Shown here: one piece after another, positions 23,038 to 33,942 of the stretch
Position numbering within the stretch: the first letter of the stretch is position 1
Layout: every line of letters starts with the position of its first letter
Assembly (NCBI GenBank): GCA_944989445.1
Contig: CALYLW010000127.1
Location: forward strand, 352,535-416,534
DNA length: 64,000 nucleotides
From: Ampullaceana balthica
Taxonomy: Eukaryota; Mollusca; Gastropoda; Lymnaeidae
Direction of reading: 5' to 3'
Program-made: the position numbers and the translations under genes
The notes under the pieces: generated by a model
The model's database searches: none
The model's input: the letters and a program-made list of their open reading frames with translations, nothing else
What the model was told of the DNA's origin: nothing

Positions 23038-23416
23038 TCTTTTTTTTAAAAAGCACACGCTTTTATTTACACATATAAAGTGCACTAAAAAGAAGAAAAT
23101 ATCGAACCTATCGACTGCACATAAAAGCGTGGGGCCCTCATCACAACTCGCTATCATGTACAAGGCAGCGAAACATAAATACAAATAATTCATATGAATA
23201 TTAATAAACATTTAAAGTTTCACAACTTTGATCATATACATGCTACTATCATATTAATTAGAAAAATGTATCTATATGCAAAAGAGTAGTTGCAATAAGA
23301 AATGAGTTGTGATGGGCGACCCACACTTTTATGTGTAGTCGATAGGTTCACGGATTGAATTTTTTTATTTTCTTCTTCTTAGTGCACTTTCTATATATAA
23401 ATTTAAAAAAAGATTA
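23038..23416. repeat. Long palindrome P1, copy B
   Basis: Left arm aaaagcacacgcttttattt, 'gtgcactaaaaagaagaaaat', 'gactgcacataaaagcgtgggg'. Right arm 'cccacacttttatgtgtagtc', 'attttcttcttcttagtgcac'. The left arm has lost the ~13 bases equivalent to 'ttcaatccgtg' present in copy C. Confidence 0.8.
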
Positions 23417-23662
23417 AATTTTTTATTTTTTTCCCGTTTCTTGGCTACTCTTATTAAGTTTCTTAGAACTCATAAGTGAGTTAACTTTTAGAAAATAACG
23501 ATAATTTTTTTTTAAATCACGTGACAGTTTAGGGTCATTGCGCGAATCGTTTACTGTATGGTAGCAACTACTACTAACACACTTCGCAAGGTGTGCTGTG
23601 ATCTCACGGTGTGCTGTGATCACTACATGCTAGGCATGCGCGATGTGTCATTTTGACTCATA

Positions 23663-24095
23663 GGAGCTGTCCAAAGATGACGTCACGCTCCTATGGGGAA
23701 TGGGGTCACACATTTGTGTTGATGTGTGACGAGGGTAAGGGGGTGTTTTAGAACTGTGACGTCATATTAAACAGCGCAACTTTAAATAAAAGTTCCACTT
23801 AAATAATGGACTGCATACAATTTATTTCATGACGTTTTGAATGGCTTCACGCGTGTTACAAATTACAATATTAGAGTGCAGCCTTCTTACACCAAACTAA
23901 TTATACATACTTTAATGACAAAAAAGTGATCTGACACATGCTCATTTTCAAAAAGGAAATACTGCTCTTATTAAGAGGAGGGGCGAAACTTTGTAGTGAA
24001 GTCATATTGGGGGGGGGGCTAACTTTTTGTGACGACGTGTGACGAGGGGGTGGGGAATCGGCCAAAATGGCGTTGTGCCATTCACGGACGACCCC
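23663..24095. mobile_element. GTGACGTCA-type TIR element, unassigned
   Basis: The left end ggagctgtccaaagatgacg and the right end gccattcacggacgacccc are imperfect inverted repeats. 'gtgacgagggtaagggggtg' and 'gtgtgacgagggggtgggg' lie inside them, and gtgacgtcat occurs again at 23757. It is non-coding. The boundaries are approximate and the superfamily is not assigned. Confidence 0.5.
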
Positions 24096-24463
24096 ATAAA
24101 AGTAGGTCGTATTCCAAGCAAAGGTCATATACCAAGCAAAACGTTTCGCCTCAAAACAGGACGTTTCCCAAGTTGGACTTATACCAAAGCAGACGTATAC
24201 CGAGTTTCCATTGTACTAGGGTTTGAAATTGTCATCAAAGGGTTTTCATTTTTAATGTTTTCTACCAATATAGATACTAATACAGTTTAAGGCGGTGGCC
24301 TACTAGTATTCAATGAAGATGTGAAAGCAAAATAGTGAATACCATTTTCTTTGACACAAATTACATTGACGTTAGATTTCTATGTTGAGAATATGCATTA
24401 GCCCATTGATTTCACGTAACTTAAATGCTTGAAAAATAAAACTAAAAAACTTTTAAATATATT

Positions 24464-25278
24464 TTTGGGCTGTTAACGATTAATCGATTAATTTAAATTT
24501 AATAGTTTACTTTTGAACAATTACCGATTAATTAATCTTTAATTTCGATTAAAGCCAAAAATTGAAATTTATGGTGTCATAAGTAGCATTTATTAAAAGT
24601 TCTTGTCGACAATCGAAATAACACTGCAATGTCTTCTTTATATGACATCTTTTGACCAACAACTTAAACAGACAAGTCTATTGGCATTTTTCGTTCAAGT
24701 GATGAGTAGTTCATGAACCAGCCTTGCTTAACAATCGTTCATATAGCTTTAGATTGTCTCAGCTGAAGTTTCTGATATTGTAGTGAATGTTTGGATTGCA
24801 GGTGATATGTAAGCGAAGTGTTAAAACCATGGTAGCAATGTTCCCTTTAAGCAGCGTGGCTGAGCAGATCTTTAACCGACGCCGCGCAGGAGTTTAGAAT
24901 CACCACGAAGCAAATTTTGTAAAATATTGCACACAAAATGGACGTTGTGCAACTTTAACACGAGTTTTCTTTTTTTTTAATTTGCACAAAGACCAACGAA
25001 GCTTAGACTTATAGGGAACATTGCATGGTAGGCAAACGATTTCTGTCAATGGACACAATAACCTTTATCAACATTTTGAACATTCACGTCAGTCAATAGT
25101 TTAAAACCAAAATTTTCGAGTAATCGTCCGGAAATTAGTTTATATTTATCGGCCGAAATATTTAACTTTTTTGACTTACAGTTCATTCTTAAGTGGTGGG
25201 TCGATTAATCGTTAAAAAAATTAATCGTTAAAAATTTTTAACGATTAATCGAGAAATTAATAGTTAATTTCCGCAGCC
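24464..25278 (-). mobile_element. hAT-type element, relative of 17627-18273, with nested MITE
   Basis: The right end ttaatttccgcagcc is the inverse of the left end of the 17.6 kb element, and the left end is 'tttgggctgttaacgattaa'. AATATATT flanks it on both sides (24456-24463 and 25279-25286), a perfect 8-bp duplication if the element starts at TTTGGGCTG. No BED frame survives. A second hAT-type element (24836-25023) is inserted in it, so this one is older. Confidence 0.75.
24836..25023. mobile_element. 188-bp hAT-like MITE with perfect target duplication
   Basis: The ends are CAATGTTCCCTTTAAG and CTTATAGGGAACATTG. CATGGTAG is repeated exactly at 24828-24835 and 25024-25031. It is the same family as 1-191, 29378-29560 and the fragment at 36747-36795. 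Confidence 0.9.
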
Positions 25279-25286
25279 AATATATT

Positions 25287-26194
25287 TTTTTAAAACAGTT
25301 TGTGTCCGTAGGTCACAACAACGGGTCGTGTGTGCAAACAAACAGAATACCACATTTCGTTTAAACTATAAAGAATTGATTATATAAAAGAATGTTACCG
25401 GATTGATGCTTAGTAAAATAAATTTAAGCTAAACTCAACAGCTGATAAGCAGAAATTTGGGTTTGCTTCAGTCAAAGTGTGGCCGGCAGAGAGCCAGTCT
25501 AAGCTTTAGTTTATTGATGGTAACCCCTGTGCAGATATGAAGTAGAAGCGATTTCGTTTGAATCTACTATATACCACCTTTCAGTAATCTTTCCAGTATA
25601 TACCTTTCCTAACCCCTTTGTTGTGATAGAATCTAATAAGGTAACAAGATATCACAACAGTAAAATCTCAGCGAAACGTGATACCTTTCTTGTAATCCGC
25701 TTTGTAAAACTAACCTAAATATGGACACCACGTCGCCACAATTCAAGAAATGAAAGGGAACACATTTTTTAAAAAATCAGGAAACTTCTAAAAAAATCCC
25801 AAATTTCTCAATATTTCCAAAGAGAACCTCAGAGCTAACAAAAAAATTTTTTTTTAAATGTGAGCGTTACAAAATCAAATAGAATATGTGTTTCAATAAC
25901 ATGCATGTTTTAATATTTGTTTAAACTGTGTTATTGTTAAATGAACAGAATATAACATTGTTTCAAGCGGAGGTCGCAAAACTACTTATTTCCCAACTAA
26001 ACCACATACATTAATGCTAAAAACTACTTATTTCCAAATTCAGCTACATAACATCAGGTTCAAACATTCTCTGCAAACATCAAGAAGAGGAGTAATGCAT
26101 TTTGTCTTCTAAAGCACAGCACTGCAAGTTTTATGCATAAAGACACCAACAAGACACCAACAACGTCATGTATACTACAATATAATAAGATATT
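25287..26194. other. AT-rich DNA, nothing recognised
   Basis: A repeated phrase 'actacttatttcc' occurs at about 25981 and 26023. No gene or element was recognised. Confidence 0.4.
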
Positions 26195-26592
26195 TAAAAA
26201 ATCTTTTTTGTAAACAATTTACATATAGAAAGTGCACTATAAAGAAGAAAATAAAAAATTCAATCCGTGAACCTATCGACTGCACATAAAAGCGTGGGGC
26301 GCCCATCACAACTCATTTCTTATTGCAACTACTCTTTTGCATATAGATAAATTTTTCTAATTAAATGATAGTAGAATGTATATGATCAAAGTTGTGAAAC
26401 TTTAAATGTTTATTAATATTCATATAAATTTGTATTTATCTTTCGCAGCCTTGTACATGATAGCGATTTGTGACGAGGGCCCCACGCTTTTATGTGCAGT
26501 CGATAGGTTCACGGATTGAAATTTTTTATTTTCTTCTTTTTAGTGCACTTTCTATATGTAAATAAAAGCGTGTGCTTTTTAAAAAAAGACTT
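26195..26592. repeat. Long palindrome P1, copy C
   Basis: Arms of roughly 120 bases: 'agtgcac(t)...aagaagaaaataaaaaattc' and 'aatccgtgaacctatcgactg' on the left, with 'cagtcgataggttcacggatt' and 'attttcttctttttagtgcac' on the right. Each arm contains cacataaaagcgtggggc or its inverse. Confidence 0.85.
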
Positions 26593-26778
26593 TTTAAATA
26601 TTTTATTTTCTACTATTTAGTATCAAAATTTTTTTAATCAATTTTTCGACATAATAAATTCAATTTAATTAGTCACACTTCGTTGTCTATAACTTAAATG
26701 TGATAGACTAGTGGTAAAAAGATAGATTATTAAAAAATTAATTACAAATTTATGTATTAAAAAAAACAGTTTCCCCAA

Positions 26779-26848
26779 CTGAAAATTGAACCCAGTACCT
26801 CCAAGTCGAAAATCCATTACGTTAACAATTTGGCCAACTAGGCAACAC
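26779..26848 (-). other. tRNA-like Pol III promoter segment, copy C
   Basis: On the minus strand: gcctagttggccaaattgtt, 'aacgtaatggattttcgac', ttggaggtactgggttcaat. The GGGTTCAAT is the closest of the three to a B box. Confidence 0.6.
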
Positions 26849-27282
26849 AAATTATAGTTGATCCTCTAGTATTATCATGTCAATTTATATTTAGTTTCGT
26901 ATTACTGAGCTGTTTAACACCTGGAATGTGGTCACCGTGAACTCCGGTGACATTCACGTGAAAGTCAAGATTAGCACGGATACAAATTATATATAAAGAT
27001 AAACTTAAAAATGCATTTATTAAATTACGGTACATTCGATCGATATGAAATTTTGATACAATGTATTGTCATCCAAGATCTATCTGTGGTAAAATTTTGA
27101 GATACATCTCTGGGACCATCAGAAGTGGTTTAATTTTACGTTACAAGATTTGACGGATATAACATACAACATACAAACAGTATGAGTTAAATAAATAGAA
27201 GTAAAAAAAATGATTTTTTTAAAACCACGTTTTTATAAGCGGACTAAAAAGAAAAAAAAAGTTTAAACTTATTAGTTCAAGT

Positions 27283-28299
27283 CATCATCATTTGTCTTTT
27301 GATTTCCTTGTGGAACATAGGGCCTCTGTCAAAGCTCGCCACTCTACACGGTCCCTTGCCAGTCGCTTCAGTTCTTCCCAGCTCTTCCCAGTCCTTCCAG
27401 CCTCGTCCAACATGCTCCGTCTCCATGTACGCTTGGGTCTTCCTCGTTGTCGTTTGCCCTGGGGGTTCCAATCTAAGGCCTGCCTAGCCCTGCTGTTATC
27501 TTCCTGAGGGTGTGTCCAATCCATCTCCACTTTCTTTCCATGATTTGTTGTTCTACTGTTCTTTGTCCACACCTCTCCCACAGCTTGGAGTTTTCGACCT
27601 TATCGAACCATTTATTTTCAGAATATTTCTGAGGCATCTGTTAACAAAGGTCTGGAGTCTATTTTTTGTTGTCTCTGTCGTCCGCCATGTTTCGGATCCA
27701 TAAAGTAGGACCGTTTTAACATTGGTGTTAAAGATCCTTACTTTCGTTTTTGACAGAGATGCGTATAGATCTCCAGACCTGTTTCAGATTGGCCTGTCGC
27801 GCCAAATTTATTCTTCGTTCGATGTCCTCATCTGTTCCCCTGATACACTGACTACACTCCCAAGGTATACAAAGTTGTTTACTTGCTCAAGGTTACGGTT
27901 TTCTACTTGGATGACTCCATCTTGTATGAAGTTTATTTTCAAAAATTTTGTTTTTTGAATGTGTATATTGAGTCCTACTCTTTTCCCAGTCTCGCTCAAG
28001 GCTGTGATTTTGTCTTGCATGTCTTGAAGTCTGTGGGACAGAATGGCCAAGTCATCCGCAAACTCCAAATCTTCTAGTTTTTGCATTAGGTTCCACTGGA
28101 TTCCTTTTCCTGAGCTTGCATAAGCTTCTTTTGTGACCCAGTCTAACACAATAAGGAACAGAAGTGGTGAAAGGAGGCATCCTTGTTTGACTCCAGTTGT
28201 GACATGGAATTCATCTGTTAGTCTACCATTATGTACTACTTGGCAGGTGAAGTCTTCGTACAGATTTCGGATGATGTTAGTTATTTTGTTTGGTATTCC
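27283..28299 (-). mobile_element. 5'-truncated LINE (APE-type, RTE-like) with 12-bp target duplication
   Basis: ATTAGTTCAAGT occurs exactly at 27271-27282 and 28300-28311, bracketing the insert. The 3' end on the minus strand finishes in a short ATGATGATGA run, as in RTE-like LINEs that end in microsatellites. Only the later part of the reverse transcriptase and the C-terminus remain. Confidence 0.85.
27288..28297 (-). pseudogene. LINE reverse transcriptase, C-terminal part, broken
   Basis: Residues read on the minus strand include LEFADDLAILSHRLQDM (the catalytic F-A-D-D box), then GLNIHIQKTKFLKIN and NNFVYLGSVVS (27808-28149). After a frame break comes the C-terminal tail RQALDWNPQGKRQRGRPKRT and WEELKRLARDRVEWRALTEA (27288-27581), characteristic of RTE-like LINE proteins. 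Endonuclease and the first RT motifs are lost by 5' truncation. Frameshifts between segments make it non-functional. In an intact element this protein would copy element RNA at a nicked target. Confidence 0.85.
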
Positions 28300-28570
28300 A
28301 TTAGTTCAAGTACTTCGATTTAATATGACGAAAAACGTGGGGCGGGCGCTTATGAGGTTTAACATATGCGGTTTACTCATTCTCTCATTTATAGGTCTCT
28401 CTTTTGCCGTTTAAATTAGAAATCTTTAATTTTTATACCAAACACCCGCCCCACGTTTTTAGTCATATTAAATCGAAGTACTTGAACTAATAAGTTTTAA
28501 CTTATTTTCTTCTTTTTAGTCCACTTATAAAAACGTGGTTTTTAAAAATCATTTTTTTACTTCTATTTAT

Positions 28571-29377
28571 TTTATTCTTTTTAGTCCACTTATAACAACC
28601 TGGTTTTTAAAAATATTTTTTACCTCTATTTTTTAAAATGAAGCTATAATATCTTTAATAGCAATAGTTCTACGATAATTGCATGCGAATTTTGAATGGT
28701 TTTCCTCCCCCGCAGTTTTGAACCTAAATATAAATGCTCATGCTGCCACGTCAGAGAGAATAGATGGAATCTGCTATTCACTTGAACCTCTCCTGCTGTC
28801 TTGGAGATAATTGTGTTTGTGCTATTCGAGCCTTAGGAAAGATTGAACATGGAAAAAAAACCATCTGAGGTCTGGACAAACACTTGAGACATTCCTATTG
28901 CCATATTTGGAGGGAAACATGATGGTGTGACCGACAGCATGATTAGGATATCCAATGAGCAGCTGGTCTGTGCCACACCCGTTTTAAAGTACAGGGGTCT
29001 AACAGTTTCTAGTTGTCACGGGGTTAATGAATGGGTGGATTGAACAAGTTGAGGAATCGAGTTGACAGGTGGAGTTGACCGCGGAAATAATGATCGGAAG
29101 GGCGTTTAATAAATCTGAAAGTTATCTCTTTATTTAATAACGTCACTTAAAAGTAATGATATCAGAGCATATGTATTTTAACGACACTTGTGTTGACCTG
29201 TGATACAACAGGAATTTATTTGATGAGTATTCGCTATGTTTAAAAAAATATTATTATCGTATTCCTAACCGAAACTATGTTTGACAACATTTATTTTACA
29301 TCACAACTTATGTCGATCATTAAAATAGATTTCGTTTGGCGCATACATTAAGTAAGGCCTTCTAGCTTACCGATGAC
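28571..29377. other. No gene recognised
   Basis: It begins with a repeat of the P2 edge phrase ('ttctttttagtccacttataa', 28573-28595). The less AT-rich stretch at 28700-29100 has no long frame. Confidence 0.4.
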
Positions 29378-29560
29378 TAATGTTCCCTCTAAGTTTAGTT
29401 GGTCCGTGTGCAAAGTGAAAAAATCTAGTGTGCAAATTTGTACAGCAACAAATTTCAGCAATACTTTACAAAAGTTGCTGCGCGGTGATTATAAACTGCT
29501 GCGCGGCGTCTGTCAGATATCTGGGTGGCCGCGCAGCCACGCATCTTAAAGGGAACATTG
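29378..29560. mobile_element. 183-bp hAT-like MITE
   Basis: The ends are TAATGTTCCCTCTAAG and CTTAAAGGGAACATTG. The interior has 'tgctgcgcgg' repeated. The flanks CCGATGAC and CCAATAAC agree at 6 of 8 bases, consistent with an old duplication. Confidence 0.8.
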
Positions 29561-30710
29561 CCAATAACACATACTTTCATACATCCCTTAAATATTTCAA
29601 ATGGCACATTGCTTAATCAACTATAAGTGGCAAAGGCACACATAAATAGGTGAACATTGCCGTCCATACAAAGATTTCCTATGGCACACAGATTTTTCAA
29701 TAAAATAATTGTGGAAGAAAAGCTAATTGAAAAATGTGGCTATTTCTAATCTATGTTTGTTTGTTTATTCTTTTTGTTTCTTAAGTGTGCACGAAACCGA
29801 TTTAATAAATCTTGCTCCTTGATGGTCGGTAGATTATGAACACTGTTGTTTCTAAGAATTGGAAAAAAAATTACCTTTGAATAATTGTTTCGACATAAAT
29901 CAAGTTGACGTGCAAGATTTTGATCTATGCTAGAAAACATGGGGTTTTCTTCGACCTCCTTCAAACAATAAAAATTATGCATTTTCTACTTAAAACTGAA
30001 AAATGCCTTGCATTTGGAAGGTACGATAGATTTTGTTTTTAATTTTAGTTTTATAACAAAAAAAAATCAATTTTCAAACATCTCCTCACAGAACTATCGA
30101 AAATTTAGGAAATACCATATCACAAATTAAATTTTATCCAGAGTTCCTGAATCATCACATCTCCGTGTTCAACTCGGTAGCATAGATTGGAACAAAAAAA
30201 AGTTGATTCCCCTCCAGCTAGCTGTGCCTTTTGATCATCAATATAAGCTTCTTAATTGCCAACTCAATTTATTAACAATTATTAAAATTTTGAAAGACAA
30301 TTATTTTTGACACTGATCTCAAAGTCGTTTAATTATTGCAATATTTGAGCGTTCAGAGTCAATGTTACTCTCAGATTCTTCTCCTATGGCCAGTCATTGA
30401 TTTTTTTAAAATTGCAACTGTAGACCATCCGTACCCTACCCCTCTGTCCGAGATTCTGTTCATTGTGTCAGCTGACCAGTTCAGCGTAGACTGCTTGATT
30501 AGTCACCAGAGGAGAGTGAAGATTGTATAGAGCAGGGACCAGCAAACTTTGTAATGGAGAATGGGTAAGGAAATCGTGCCTGATTTATTGGTGGTTTAAT
30601 TGACGTGCCCTGTAGCTAATCCCTATGATTAAAAAAACCTATACTGCAGAACATGAATATATTTTAATGTTGGAAGTTAAAAAAAGGTTTATTTATGTAT
30701 TTTGTGATTT
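29561..30710. other. AT-rich DNA, nothing firm
   Basis: A minus-strand frame of 78 codons (29746-29982, starting MHNFYCLKEVEENPM) has no recognisable domain. Confidence 0.35.
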
Positions 30711-30739
30711 TACTGTGACTTACTTATGTCATATATTGA

Positions 30740-31792
30740 ACTGGCGGCACATGGCACTGAGAGGATACTCGCATTAAACTTTCAACATCATCAGGCGCAG
30801 CCCATATCCTCAGCCTGTATGCACCAACTCTCTGCTCTGAAGAAGAGTTAAAAGACAACTTCTATGAGGCTCTAGACTCCGCAGTAGCAAATATTCCCAC
30901 ACATGAGAGGCTATACCTCCTCGGTGATTTCAACGCCAGGGTAGGTGTAGATCACAAAGCCTGGTCCACCAGCATTGGCTAACACGGCATTAGTAAAATT
31001 AATAACAATGGCCAGCGACTGCTCGAGCTATGCAGTACTCACAATCTGTGTGTAACTAACACATTCTTCAAATGCAAGAACATCCACAAAGTGTCTTGGA
31101 GACACCCCCGCTCCAAGCACTGGCACCAGCTTGATCTCGTTCTCACCAGGCGATCTGACCTGGCCAGTGTGCTCCAAACACGCAGTTACCATAGTGCCGA
31201 CTGTGACACAGACCACTCTTTGTTAGCAACTATAATCAAATTAATACCAAAGAAATAGTGTCACTCTAAGAGCAAGGGTAAAACTCGCATTAACACGCAG
31301 AATATCAACTGCCCTGAGATAAGGGATCAGCTTAACAACAAGCTTGAGCAAGCTCTTAAGGCCAACACCTCGCAGAAAGCAATGCCCAATCCTCATGATG
31401 CTATAGGGACAGAACAAATCGATGCGAATTGGCTTCATCTTCGAGACACTATTTACAACACCTCTCTTGCCGTCCTCTGGAGGAAGGAAAGAAAAAATGC
31501 AGATTGGTTTGAGGCCCACTGGGTTACACTGAATCCCGTGACGGAGACAAAAAGAAAAGCTCTATTGGCCTACAAAGCTTCCCCGGACCTAACACCCTGC
31601 AATGTCTCAGAAATGCCAAAATCACAGCCCGGAAGACTGCACGTTTTTGCGCTAACACTTATTGGGTGGAACTATGCAAAAGCATTCAATCTGCTGCTGA
31701 TCAGGGAGATATTAAAAAAATTACGAAGGCATAAAAAAGGCCACTGGGCCCACAACATCAAAGTCAGCTCCAATCAAGACAAAATCAGGTGA
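30740..31792 (+). pseudogene. LINE copy A: endonuclease (APE-like) and linker, broken
   Basis: It encodes the later part of an apurinic-endonuclease-like domain that nicks target DNA. RLYLLGDFNARVGVDHKAW carries the G-D-F-N motif, then HPRSKHWHQLDLVLTRR and SADCDTDHSLL supply the L-D and D-H motifs. The N-terminal motifs (N and Q-E-T) are lost by truncation. Stops at about 30979 (Leu to stop by comparison with copy B) and 31256 interrupt the frame. The linker (31382-31792) then runs open to a stop. Confidence 0.9.
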
Positions 31793-31817
31793 GATTATCA
31801 CAGAACGAGACAAGCCG

Positions 31818-33592
31818 ATGCGGCGCTGGACTGAACACTATCTAGAACTCTATGCGACACAGAATGTAGTAACTGACTCTGCCATAGAAAGAATTCAAGA
31901 TCTACCAGTTCTAGATCAGCTTGATGCTCCACCGTCACTAGAGGAGGCTATCGATCATCTGAGCAATGGGAAGGCCACAGGTATCGATGGCATTCCTGCA
32001 GAACTCATTAAACACGGCCAGCCAGCACCACTGAAGCCTCTGCACGAACTCAATTTGATTGCTGGGAACGCGGTCACATCCCACAGGATATGCGTGACGC
32101 CAAAATAGTCACGCTTTATAAAAACAAAGGTGATCGCAGCGATTGCAATAACTATCGTGGCATCTCCTATTTTAGTATTGTGGGAAAGGCCTTTGCCAGA
32201 GTAATCCTTGCACGCCTGCAAATTCTGGCACATAATGTCTACCCGGAATCACAATGCGGTTTTCGGGCTGGCCGGTCAACCATGGACATGATCTTCTCAC
32301 TCCGTCAGCTACAAGAGAAATGTCGTGAGCAACAGAAAGCCCTCTTCGTTGCCTTCATAGATCTAACAAAGGCATTTGACCTGGTCAGCCGCAAGGGTCT
32401 GCTACGTATATTGGAAAAAATAGGATGTCTGCCGCGGCTTCTCTCCATCATCGAGTCCTTCCACACCAATATGCTCAGCACAGTGCTCTTCGATGGTGCC
32501 ACCTCAGAACCCTTCACAGTTTGTAGCGGAGTCAAACAGGGCTTTGTAACTGGATCCAACGCTCTTCGGTATCTTCTTCTCGATGCTACTGCGTCATGCT
32601 TTCGAGGACTGCTTCGAGGGTGTAAACATCCATACTAGGACGGGTGGAAATCTATACAACATCAGCCGGCTCCATGCGAAGAGAAAAGTGGAAACTGTTT
32701 TAATTAGAGATTTGCTCTTCGCGGATGACGCAGCCCTTACCTCACATTCAGAGATAGGTCTCCAACTTTTGGTCAATAAGTTCTCAGAGGCATGCAAGGA
32801 TTTTGGTCTAACGATAAGCCTCAAAAAGACCAACATTATTAGACAAGGAACAGACTGCTTCCCAGCAATCTCCATTGAGGGAAACACCTTGGATGTCGTC
32901 GAGGATTTCACCTACCTTGGCAGTAACATCACAAGCACACTCTCCCTGGAAAAGGAAATTGAAACCAGAATCAGCAAGGCTGCATCATTAATGGCTAGGC
33001 TGAATCAAAGAGTGTGGAACAATGTACAGCTCACTGATAGGACGAAAATCACTGTGTACCAGGCCTGCGTGCTCAGCACACTCCTCTATGGCAGTGAGTG
33101 CTGGACGACCTATGCCAAACAAACAAAGCAACTCAACAGCTTCCACTTACGATGCTTGCGCAGGATTCTGCACATCAAGTGGCAGGACAAGATCACGAAT
33201 GTCGATGTACTCAGAAGGAGTCATATGCTGAGCATGCACTCAATCCTGAGTGAGAGGCGCCTGCGGTGGTTGGGTCATGTCCGCAGGATGAGCTCGGAGC
33301 GCATTCCAAGAGCCTTGCTTTGGCGAGCTGGTAACTGGTATGCGGAAAAGAGGACTCCCCTGCTTGCACTTCAAGGATGTCTGCAAGAAAGACATGACTC
33401 TGGCGCAGATTTACAATAAAACGTGGGAGACCATTGCTTAGGAGCGCACCTCCTGGCGGGCAAAAGTGCGCGAGGGCATTCAAGTCGCGGAAGCTTCCCT
33501 CACAGCCAATAGCGAGGAGAAAAGGGCCAGGAGAAAGGGGGAAGAGGAGCAGGAGGAAACGCCATCATCCCAAAGAGGATGGACGGATGCCA
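31818..33592 (+). pseudogene. LINE copy A: reverse transcriptase and C-terminus, broken
   Basis: Three overlapping frames carry one protein. 31818-32108 is the start (SLEEAIDHLSNGKATG). 32090-32638 carries NNYRGISYFSIVGKAFARV and FVAFIDLTKAFDLVS (first catalytic Asp), then GVKQGF, where copy B has GVKQGC. 32583-33419 carries RDLLFADDAALTSHSEIGL (catalytic Asp pair), GLTISLKKTNIIRQG, and the C-terminal RCLRRILHIKWQDK and RRLRWLGHVRRMSSERIP. Frameshifts lie near 32100, 32550-32600 and 33340. It is not functional. Confidence 0.9.
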
Positions 33593-33603
33593 TACTGTGA
33601 CTT

Positions 33604-33942
33604 TTAATTTAAATGATTACCTGTAAACTTTCAAAAGATGCCAGCATCTTCAAGCATCCCCCAATCGTTGAATAGATTATAGCTGGGACTTTGATGAGAT
33701 CAAATTTAAATCATGCTCAAAGTTAAAAAGGCCATTTTTATTTATTTTTTTATTTAATGCAACTGCTCATCAAACCAGGTTAAATTTCCAATTTTTTAAA
33801 TAATTTAATACCCCACGCGTATTTAGTAAAAAAAATTAAATAACCAGGGAAATAATTAAAATTATATATTTCTTAATATTTGGAGAATAATATCACATGT
33901 TAAAAAAAATCTTTATTTTTAAATTTGAAATATTTAAAATGA
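33604..33942. other. AT-rich DNA, nothing recognised
   Basis: No repeat shared with other parts of the window was recognised. Confidence 0.4.

Larger units (their letters stand above)
22490..23416 (+). mobile_element. Compound repeat, copy B
   Basis: The same parts as copy A, in order: 'aacgtaaaattgaaccac...gatggtcctagagatct', core cagatcgatcgaatgtaccg (22585), tRNA-like segment (22796-22861), palindrome P1 (23038-23416). Copy C at 26195-27145 is in opposite orientation about 3 kb away, so B and C together form a large inverted repeat. Confidence 0.75.
21187..24213. mobile_element. TA-flanked pogo/mariner-like TIR element enlarged by nested insertions
   Basis: The left end TA-CAGTGGAACCTTTGTATACG (from 21187) and the right end CGTATACCGAGTTTCCATTG-TA (to 24213) are inverted repeats flanked by TA. 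Just inside are more 'ggacgtatacca' and 'gtcatataccaagc' motifs. The interior holds Helitron-like ends (21340-21775), a Tigger remnant (21952-22317), compound repeat B (22490-23416) and another TIR element (23663-24095). No transposase of its own was found. The pairing of these two ends is inferred from the matching TIRs and TA flanks. Confidence 0.6.
26195..27145 (-). mobile_element. Compound repeat, copy C
   Basis: The reverse-orientation counterpart of copies A and B: palindrome P1 (26195-26592), tRNA-like segment (26779-26848, minus), core (near 27010-27060) and the terminal 'agaagtggtttaattttacgtt'. It is the best-preserved palindrome of the three. Confidence 0.75.
27190..28570. mobile_element. 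Palindromic element P2, split by a LINE
   Basis: The left arm (27190-27282: aaataaatagaagtaaaaaa, ccacgtttttataagcgg, 'actaaaaagaa') is the inverse of 28492-28570. The inner arms at 28312-28345 and 28440-28490 ('acttcgatttaatatgac', 'aaaaacgtggggcgggcg') are inverted as well. Removing the LINE (27283-28299) and one target duplication restores a palindrome of about 350 bases. P2 shares actaaaaagaagaaaa and 'cgtggggcg' with P1, so the two are related types. Confidence 0.75.
30722..33592 (+). mobile_element. LINE copy A, 5'-truncated, 2.87 kb
   Basis: An exact 11-bp duplication TACTGTGACTT flanks it (30711-30721 and 33593-33603). It aligns along its whole length with LINE copy B (from about 37733 to 40579) with scattered substitutions. 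It starts within the endonuclease domain and ends at the same 'atggacggatgcca' 3' end. Copy A keeps an extra 'gaggagcaggaggaaac...' stretch near 33540-33580 that B lacks. Confidence 0.9.

Noticed and set aside
30535..30613. Short hAT-like element (CAGGGACCAGC ... GTGCCCTG)
   Set aside because: The ends are only weakly inverted and the flanks show no duplication.
31028..31216. Minus-strand frames inside the LINEs (also 38035-38223, 32305-32559, 39322-39552)
   Set aside because: They are antisense shadows of the endonuclease and reverse transcriptase, conserved between copies only because the sense strand is.
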